Origin: CAZYMF01 sp964648215
Lineage (GTDB): Bacteria; Desulfobacterota; Binatia; HRBIN30; JACQVA1
Assembly (NCBI GenBank): GCA_964648215.1
Contig: CAZYMF010000045.1
Coordinates: 1 to 27,327 of the forward strand
Reading direction: 5' to 3'
Length of the DNA: 27,327 bases
Of this stretch, positions 21,942 through 27,327 are shown one piece after another. The notes under the pieces are model-generated. The model saw nothing but the letters and a program-made list of their open reading frames with translations. It was not told the origin of the DNA and made no database searches. The translations under genes were made by a program, and so were the position numbers. The first letter of the stretch is position 1; each line of letters starts with the position of its first letter.

Positions 21942-24743
21942 ATGCCCCGCTCTCGTTACATCGTCGGCATCGACCTCGGCACCACCAACTCCGCGGTGGC
22001 CTACGCCGACACCGCCAACGACGGACGGACGATCACGCCGTTTCCGATTCCCCAGGTGGTCAGCGAAGGTCGCGTTGTCCCCCAGTCGACGCTGCCGTCG
22101 TTTCTCTACCTCGCCGGCGGCCACGAGATCGCCCCCGGTGCCCTGGCCCTGCCGTGGGATGCCCAACGCGACTACGCGGTCGGCGAGTTCGCACGGGTGC
22201 AGGGAGCGCGCGTTCCGGGGCGCCTGGTGTCGTCGGCCAAGTCCTGGCTGTGTCACGGCGGCGTCGATCGCAACGCGAAGATCCTCCCCTGGGGCGCCCC
22301 CGAGGAGGTGAACAAGATCTCGCCCGTGGGCGCCTCGGCGCGCTACCTCGCCCACGTTCGCGAGGCGTGGGACCAGAGCTTTCCCGCCGCGCCGCTGGCG
22401 CAGCAGGACGTGGTGCTGACCGTGCCCGCCTCCTTCGACGAGGTGGCCCGCGAGCTCACCGTCGCCGCGGCGGAGCAGGCCGGTCTGTCGCGACTGATTC
22501 TCCTGGAAGAGCCGCAGGCAGCCTTCTACGCCTGGTTGAGCGCCAACGAGTCGGACTGGCAGGCGCGGCTGGCCGACGTACGCCTGGTGCTGGTGGTGGA
22601 CGTCGGCGGCGGCACCACCGACTTCAGCCTCATCGCCACCCGCGATGACGGCCGCGGTCTCGTGCTCGAGCGTTTGGCCGTCGGCGATCATCTGCTTCTC
22701 GGCGGCGACAACATCGACATCGCTCTCGCCCGCCTGGTGGAGTCGCGTCTCGGCGGCAAGCTCGACAGCCAGCGCTGGCAAGGCCTGGTCAGCCTCTGCC
22801 GCACCGCCAAGGAGTCCCTGCTCGCCGAGGGAGCGGCGGCGGAAATGCCCCTGCGTCTGGTCGGCCGGGGCAAGGCCGTCGTCGGCGGTGTGCTGACGGC
22901 CTCGCTGGCGCGCGCAGAGGTGGAGCGTACGGTGATGGAGGGCTACTTCCCCCGCGCCGAGGCGGACGCCGCGCCCCGCAAGACGGCGCGCGCCGGATTG
23001 CAGGAATGGGGCCTGCCGTTCGCGCTCGAGCCCGAGATTCCACGCCACCTGGCCGCCTTCCTGCGCCGGCACCGTGACGACGCCGCACCGGTGGCGCAGG
23101 CCACGGACGGGCCGGAGCTGGCGCGGCCGGATGCGATCTTGTTCAACGGCGGCGCCCTCAAGCCGCGGCAGATCCGCGCCCGCTTGCGCGACCTGGTCGC
23201 CGGCTGGTGCGCTGCCGACACCGCCGGTTGGCAGCCGGCGGTGCTGGAGAGCGCCGACCTCGACTTGGCCGTGGCGCGCGGCGCGGCGTACTACGGGCTG
23301 GTGCGGCGCGGGCGCGGCGTGCGCATCGGCGGCGGCGCGGCACGCTCGTACTATCTCGGCATCGGCGGCGCTACCGCGGGCGACGACGACGCCGTGACGG
23401 CTCTGTGCCTGGTCCATCGCGGCATGGACGCCGGCGAGAGCGTCGAGATCGCCGAGCCGGCCTTCGACGTCGTCGCCAACCAGCCGGTGAGCTTCCCCCT
23501 CTATGCATCGAGCACGCGCGGCGGCGAGCACGCCGGGCAACTGGTCCACGCCGATCGCGAGTCGTTGGCCGAGCTGCCGCCCATCCGCACCGTGCTGCGC
23601 TTCGGCAAGAAGGTCGGCGCCACCCGCATCCCGGTTCACGTGGTCGCCCATCTCACCGAGATCGGCACCCTCGAGGTATGGTGCCACTCGCAGCGCAGCG
23701 AGCACCGCTGGCGGCTGCAGTTCCAGCTACGCGGCGCCCTGCCCGGTGAGCCGGAGGTGGAGGCCGCCGGCGAAGACCGTGCCGATCTGGTCGTCGGCGA
23801 CGCCCAGCTCGCCGCTGCCACCGCCGTGCTGACGGCCGTCTTCCCGGAGTCCGAGCCCGGCGGCGGTGATCCGGTGAAGCTGGGCGCCGCGCTCGAGGCG
23901 GCGCTCGGCGCCAGCAAGGACGCCTGGCCCTTGCCGGTCATTCGCAAGCTCTGGGACGCGCTGTGGCAGGGGCGGGATCGGCGCGGCACCTCGCCCGCCC
24001 ACGAGGCCCGCTGGCTCAATCTGGCCGGTTTCCTGCTGCGCCCGGGCTTCGGCCACGAGCTCGACTCCTGGCGCATCGAGCACTTGTGGAAGCTGTTCGG
24101 TCAGGGCCTGTGCTTCCCCAAGGCGGTGCAGAACCGCGCCGAATGGTGGAGCATGTGGAAGCGCGTCGCCGCCGGGTTGAGCCGGGCGCAACAGCAGCAG
24201 ATCTACAACGAGCTCGCCCCCGCGCTGCTGCCGCGCCTCAAGCGCAAGCTCAAGGGTCGCATCGGCCCGCAGGAGCTACGCGAGTACTGGCAACTGATCG
24301 CCAGCTGCGAGCAGCTGGCGGCGGGCGCCAAGGCGGAGCTCGCAGAGGTGCTGGTGACGCAGATCGAGAAGGGACAGAGTAGCGCCGCCACCCTGTGGGC
24401 TCTCGGCCGACTGGGTGCGCGCGCGCCCTTTGCCGGCCCGCTCAATTGCGTCGTCCCGCCGGCGACGGTGTCGCGTTGGATCGATCGCCTGCTGGGCTCG
24501 GACCGCGGCAAGCGCGAGCCCCTCGTCTTCGCCCTGGCGCAGCTGGCCCGCTTCGTCGGTGACCGCGAACGCGATCTCGACGAGGCGCTGCGCCGCCGCG
24601 TGGCCGCCGCCGTCGAGGATCTCCCCGGCGGCAAGCGGGCGGCGCGTCTGGTCTCCGAGCTGGTGCCGCTGGAGAGTCAGGAGCGCACGCGCCTGCTCGA
24701 CGAGTCCCTCCCGACCGGCTTGATCTTGCGCGACGACGGATAG
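21942..24743 (+). CDS. Hsp70-family ATPase with long C-terminal extension (DUF3731-type), second of the pair
   Basis: The first ~600 residues of this 933-aa protein are clearly paralogous to the preceding gene: both start RYIVGIDLGTTNS and share WLC/LSHxGxDR, LTVPASFD, EEPQAAxYAW, DVGGGTTDFSL and GGGxAR(S/T)YYxG. After a similar beta-rich segment comes an extra ~330-residue helical region (from about 600) with WPLPVIRKLWDALWQGRDRR, HEARWLNLAGFLLRPGFGHELD and LWKLFGQGLCFPKAVQNRAEWW. From memory this is the DUF3731 extension found on such Hsp70s. The ATPase motifs are intact. The extension may bind substrates or partners, perhaps the DUF2760 protein. The gap of 12 nt to the first copy indicates an operon; the lack of a Shine-Dalgarno suggests dependence on upstream translation. 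Confidence 0.92.
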   Translation: MPRSRYIVGIDLGTTNSAVAYADTANDGRTITPFPIPQVVSEGRVVPQSTLPSFLYLAGGHEIAPGALALPWDAQRDYAVGEFARVQGARVPGRLVSSAKSWLCHGGVDRNAKILPWGAPEEVNKISPVGASARYLAHVREAWDQSFPAAPLAQQDVVLTVPASFDEVARELTVAAAEQAGLSRLILLEEPQAAFYAWLSANESDWQARLADVRLVLVVDVGGGTTDFSLIATRDDGRGLVLERLAVGDHLLLGGDNIDIALARLVESRLGGKLDSQRWQGLVSLCRTAKESLLAEGAAAEMPLRLVGRGKAVVGGVLTASLARAEVERTVMEGYFPRAEADAAPRKTARAGLQEWGLPFALEPEIPRHLAAFLRRHRDDAAPVAQATDGPELARPDAILFNGGALKPRQIRARLRDLVAGWCAADTAGWQPAVLESADLDLAVARGAAYYGLVRRGRGVRIGGGAARSYYLGIGGATAGDDDAVTALCLVHRGMDAGESVEIAEPAFDVVANQPVSFPLYASSTRGGEHAGQLVHADRESLAELPPIRTVLRFGKKVGATRIPVHVVAHLTEIGTLEVWCHSQRSEHRWRLQFQLRGALPGEPEVEAAGEDRADLVVGDAQLAAATAVLTAVFPESEPGGGDPVKLGAALEAALGASKDAWPLPVIRKLWDALWQGRDRRGTSPAHEARWLNLAGFLLRPGFGHELDSWRIEHLWKLFGQGLCFPKAVQNRAEWWSMWKRVAAGLSRAQQQQIYNELAPALLPRLKRKLKGRIGPQELREYWQLIASCEQLAAGAKAELAEVLVTQIEKGQSSAATLWALGRLGARAPFAGPLNCVVPPATVSRWIDRLLGSDRGKREPLVFALAQLARFVGDRERDLDEALRRRVAAAVEDLPGGKRAARLVSELVPLESQERTRLLDESLPTGLILRDDG

Positions 24744-24792
24744 CATCGACGTGTCCGGTTGCAACGGATGCGCTGGCCACTGGGACGTGGAA

Positions 24793-24812
24793 GGCCCAGC
24801 CCGGCCCAGCCC
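24793..24812. repeat. 10-bp tandem dimer upstream of the ATPase/receiver gene
   Basis: GGCCCAGCCC occurs twice with no gap. It is the first of three successive tandem dimers in this promoter region. Confidence 0.75.
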
Positions 24813-24815
24813 GTT

Positions 24816-24837
24816 GACACTTCGCGGACACTTCGCG
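24816..24837. repeat. 11-bp tandem dimer upstream of the ATPase/receiver gene
   Basis: GACACTTCGCG occurs twice with no gap, overlapping a TTGACA hexamer (24814-24819) that has no good -10 at 16-18 nt. The dimer lies about 80 nt upstream of the sigma-54-type site, where an activator could bind. Confidence 0.75.
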
Positions 24838-24899
24838 CCAGATCAATGACGCCCACGCGGCAGACAAGCGTGCCGGCGTTGCTTCGATCTCCCGAGACG

Positions 24900-24941
24900 C
24901 ACGTGGCATGGCTTTTGCCACACGTGGCATGGGTTTTCCCA
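24900..24941 (+). repeat. 21-bp tandem dimer containing two sigma-54-like elements
   Basis: Two adjacent 21-bp units (24900-24920 and 24921-24941) both begin CACGTGGCATGG and differ at two positions: CTTTTGCCA in the first, GTTTTCCCA in the second. The first contains a good -24/-12 pair; the second copies it but has lost the GC of the -12 element. Confidence 0.75.
24904..24919 (+). promoter_or_regulatory. Sigma-54 (RpoN)-type promoter of the ATPase/receiver gene
   Basis: TGGCAT (24904-24909), 5 nt, TTGCC (24915-24919) fits the consensus TGGCAC-N5-TTGCW with exact -24/-12 spacing and the invariant GG and GC. The expected start is about 24930, 37 nt before the ATG at 24967. Type IV pilus genes are often RpoN-dependent, which agrees with the downstream product. 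A bacterial enhancer-binding activator would be needed; none is encoded in the window. Confidence 0.6.
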
Positions 24942-24966
24942 AATGAGACGTTAGGTCCAGAACCCT

Positions 24967-27324
24967 ATGAGCATACAGAACACGAGTGCAGACGCGGCTC
25001 TTCTCAGCTTTCTCGTTCGCTGGGGTGTGGTGAGCAACGAGGTCACCCAGGCGGCGCAGGAGGCGGCCGCGATCTCCGGGCAGGAGACGTCGGTCATCGA
25101 GTGGCTGGTGCGCAACAACGTCATCGGGGAGGAGGAGCTGGCGCAGACGCTCGGGGGCAGGCTACGGCTGCCGTACGTGAACCTGGCGACGGTGGCGCTC
25201 GATCCCCATATCACCTCCCTGGTGCGCGAGGAGCTGGCGATGCGCTATCAGCTGGTGCCGCTGCGGCTGAGCGACGACCGTCTGGTAGTCGCCACGGCGA
25301 ACCCGGTCGACCGCGAAGCGCTGCGAGCGGTGGAGTTCGCCACGCGCAAGCGGGTACAGCCGGCGGTGGCCACGCTGACCGGCATCCGCGACGCCTTGCA
25401 TCGCACCTATCAGCTCGATCAGGCGCTCAACGAGTACCTGCGGGGGGTGCCCGACGACAGCGAGGTGCCCATCGCCGAGCTGATGGAGGACAGCACCGAC
25501 GTCAAGAGCCTGCTGCGGGGGACGACGCTGCCGCCGGTCATCAAGCTCTCGAACCTGATCGTCGTCGAGGGACTGCGCAATGGAGCCAGCGACATTCACA
25601 TCGAAGCCGGCGTCTCCGATGTCCTCGTGCGCTACCGCGTCGACGGCATTCTGGAGGAGTCGTTTCGGCTGCCGAAGTGGGTTCAGGATGCGCTGATCGC
25701 CCGCTGCAAGGTACTGTCCAAGCTCGATATCACCGAGCGGCGGGTACCCCAGGACGGACGCATTCGGATCAGCTACCGCGACCGCCTGGTCGATCTGCGC
25801 GTATCCAGCCTGCCCACCCAGTTCGGGGAGAAGCTCACCATGCGCGTGCTCGATCCCACCGCCGCGCCGCGGGGTCTCGAGGGCTTCGGCCTCGCCCCGC
25901 GTGACCTGCAGCTCATCCGCCAGGCGATTGCGCGCCCCGAAGGCATGGTGTTGGTCACCGGCCCGACCGGCAGCGGCAAGACCACGAGTCTGTACGGCAT
26001 GATCGCGGAGATCATCTCGCCGACGCGCAACATCGTCACCATCGAAAATCCCATCGAGTACCAGCTGCGTGGCGTGAACCAGGTGGAGATCAACGAGAAG
26101 CAGGGGCTGACGTTCGCGGGCACGCTGCGTTCGATCCTGCGGCAGGACCCCGATGTGATTCTGGTGGGCGAGATTCGCGACGGAGAGACGGCGGAGATCG
26201 CCCTGCGCGCGGCACAGACGGGACACCTCGTGCTCAGCACGCTCCACACCAACGACTCGGTGTCGACGATCACGCGTCTGGTCGACCTCGGTATCGAGCC
26301 TTACATGCTGTCCTCGTCCCTTCACCTGGTCATGGCGCAACGCCTGGTGCGTCGCACCTGCGAGCAATGCGCCGAGCCGGCCGAGCTGTCGCCCGAGGCG
26401 CTGCACATGCTGCGGCTGGCGCCCAACGGCGGTCAGTTCAAGCGGGGCCGAGGGTGCGGGGCCTGTCGCAAGTCCGGCTATGCCGGCCGCATGGCGGTGT
26501 TCGAGGTGATGCCGATCACCCGGCGGCTGGCCACCCTGATCGAGGCGCGCGCCGTCGAGGGAGAGATCCGCGCCGCCGCGGTCAAGGAAGGGATGCGAGC
26601 GTTGCACCAGGACGCCGCCACGAAGGTGATGGCGGGGCTGACGACGGCGGAGGAGGTCTTGCGCGTCGTCGACGTGCCCGAGGACTCACGCCAGTGCCCT
26701 TCGTGTCAGCGACCGGTCGAGGAGTCGTTCGTGCGCTGTCCCCACTGTGCCGCCTCCCTGCAAACGAGCTGCGAGAGCTGTGGCATGCGCCTACAACGGG
26801 AGTGGCGCGTGTGTCCGTATTGCGGCAACGACTCGGCGGGCAAGCCGAAGGCTCCGCCGGCGGCGATCACACCCGTCTCCGAGTCACGCCGCTTTCACAC
26901 CCTCATCGTCGATGACGAGCCCGACTTCCAGCGCTTGCTGACGCTGACGCTCGAACGCAGCGGCCTGCCGGTGACGGTGGAAACGGCGTCGAGCGGGATC
27001 GAGGCCCTGGCGCGGATCGAGCAGCGGCCGCCGGATCTCCTGATCTTGGACGTGATGATGCCCGAGGTGGACGGGTTCGAGGTGTGTCGCCAGCTGCGCG
27101 GCAACGTCCGCACCGCGTTCATCCCCATTCTCACCCTCACCGCGCTCAACGATCCGCGCAACCGCGCCCGCGGATTCTTCGCCGGCACCGACGACTACGT
27201 CGGGAAGCCCTTCGATCGGTTGGAGCTGGTCGCGCGCGTGCGCCGCATTCTCGAGCGCACGTACGGCGGGTTGAGCTCGCATGCGGCCAGCGAGCCGTCC
27301 GACTGGGAGCAGACGGTCAACTAA
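24967..27324 (+). CDS. PilB/GspE-type secretion ATPase fused to a double zinc ribbon and a response-regulator receiver domain
   Basis: The 785-aa protein has four parts. Residues ~10-160 resemble the MshEN/T2SSE N-terminal domain. Residues ~185-565 are the type IV pilus/type II secretion ATPase: Walker A GPTGSGKTT (332-340), Asp box and Walker B ILVGEIRDGE (398-407), His box GHLVLSTLHTND (419-430), and a zinc tetracysteine (Cys465, 468, 497, 500). Residues 577-619 form two CxxC zinc-ribbon pairs (577/580 with 591/594; 602/605 with 616/619). Residues ~643-765 are a receiver domain with Asp649-Asp650, phosphoacceptor Asp695 (LLILDVMM), Thr725 and Lys747. It would power pilus or pseudopilus extension at the inner membrane, with activity or partner choice set by phosphorylation. 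No Shine-Dalgarno is evident. No kinase or pilin is in the window. Confidence 0.92.
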   Translation: MSIQNTSADAALLSFLVRWGVVSNEVTQAAQEAAAISGQETSVIEWLVRNNVIGEEELAQTLGGRLRLPYVNLATVALDPHITSLVREELAMRYQLVPLRLSDDRLVVATANPVDREALRAVEFATRKRVQPAVATLTGIRDALHRTYQLDQALNEYLRGVPDDSEVPIAELMEDSTDVKSLLRGTTLPPVIKLSNLIVVEGLRNGASDIHIEAGVSDVLVRYRVDGILEESFRLPKWVQDALIARCKVLSKLDITERRVPQDGRIRISYRDRLVDLRVSSLPTQFGEKLTMRVLDPTAAPRGLEGFGLAPRDLQLIRQAIARPEGMVLVTGPTGSGKTTSLYGMIAEIISPTRNIVTIENPIEYQLRGVNQVEINEKQGLTFAGTLRSILRQDPDVILVGEIRDGETAEIALRAAQTGHLVLSTLHTNDSVSTITRLVDLGIEPYMLSSSLHLVMAQRLVRRTCEQCAEPAELSPEALHMLRLAPNGGQFKRGRGCGACRKSGYAGRMAVFEVMPITRRLATLIEARAVEGEIRAAAVKEGMRALHQDAATKVMAGLTTAEEVLRVVDVPEDSRQCPSCQRPVEESFVRCPHCAASLQTSCESCGMRLQREWRVCPYCGNDSAGKPKAPPAAITPVSESRRFHTLIVDDEPDFQRLLTLTLERSGLPVTVETASSGIEALARIEQRPPDLLILDVMMPEVDGFEVCRQLRGNVRTAFIPILTLTALNDPRNRARGFFAGTDDYVGKPFDRLELVARVRRILERTYGGLSSHAASEPSDWEQTVN

Positions 27325-27327
27325 CCC

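Noticed and set aside
20118..23705. Minus-strand open frame of 1195 codons opposite both Hsp70 genes
   Set aside because: It mirrors codon bias of the sense genes in GC-rich DNA; its translation is low-complexity (Arg, Ala, Gly, His, Gln) with no domain, and the sense genes are unmistakable.
24814..24842. TTGACA as a sigma-70 -35 upstream of the ATPase/receiver gene
   Set aside because: No acceptable -10 at 16-18 nt; the hexamer arises within the 11-bp tandem repeat.
1..27327. CRISPR arrays, tRNA/rRNA genes, insertion sequences, prophage or toxin-antitoxin pairs
   Set aside because: I looked for regularly spaced repeats, cloverleaf-like patterns, transposase motifs and small paired genes and found none that hold up.

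Overview
The window is GC-rich, tightly packed DNA with 17 well-supported genes and one doubtful small one. I saw no rRNA, tRNA, CRISPR array, transposase or phage gene. Several exported proteins carry Pro/Thr-rich linkers of the 'PTPTP' type. The large repeat protein ends in a dockerin-like EF-hand block (CVGDCDSDGE...). From memory this style suits high-GC 'Deltaproteobacteria'-like soil or sediment lineages, Candidatus Binatota in particular; that placement is inference only.

Layout. (1) 1-8103, mixed metabolism and surface: the tail of a glutathione S-transferase, a Cys-rich lipoprotein, a GNAT acetyltransferase (minus), a class-III aminotransferase, a secreted ELWxxDGT-repeat protein with dockerin-like tail (minus) preceded by a possible small coupled lipoprotein, and an amidase. 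(2) 8132-15212, five minus-strand genes that look like one transcription unit: GT-C-type glycosyltransferase, sulfatase-fold lipoprotein, polytopic membrane protein, second GT-C-like protein, sulfotransferase-family protein. This suggests building or decorating an envelope glycan. (3) 15364-17433, a DEAD-box RNA helicase and an RRM RNA-binding protein, each preceded by nearly the same promoter and leader. (4) 17506-19113, a B12-type radical SAM enzyme, followed by REP-like palindromes. (5) 19380-24743, a DUF2760 membrane protein followed by two tandem Hsp70-like ATPases, the second with a long C-terminal extension. (6) 24967-27324, a PilB/GspE-type ATPase fused to a double zinc ribbon and a response-regulator receiver domain, behind a sigma-54-type promoter built from tandem repeats.

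The observations I rate highest are these. First, a co-linear promoter/5'-leader module is shared by the helicase and the RRM gene: extended -10, identical 17-nt spacer, identical 13-nt gap to a conserved leader box, and a second box 55-56 nt later. It is a candidate cold-shock-type regulon. Second, the DUF2760-Hsp70-Hsp70 cassette is a chaperone-like system with no J-protein or GrpE beside it. Third, the pilus-type ATPase/receiver fusion sits behind three successive tandem dimers with 10, 11 and 21 bp periods. Fourth, the sulfatase-fold protein has Thr where formylglycine would form.

Starts were chosen by Shine-Dalgarno match, overlap with neighbours and where the domain begins; several are GTG. 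All family calls are made by eye from translated sequence, without database searches.
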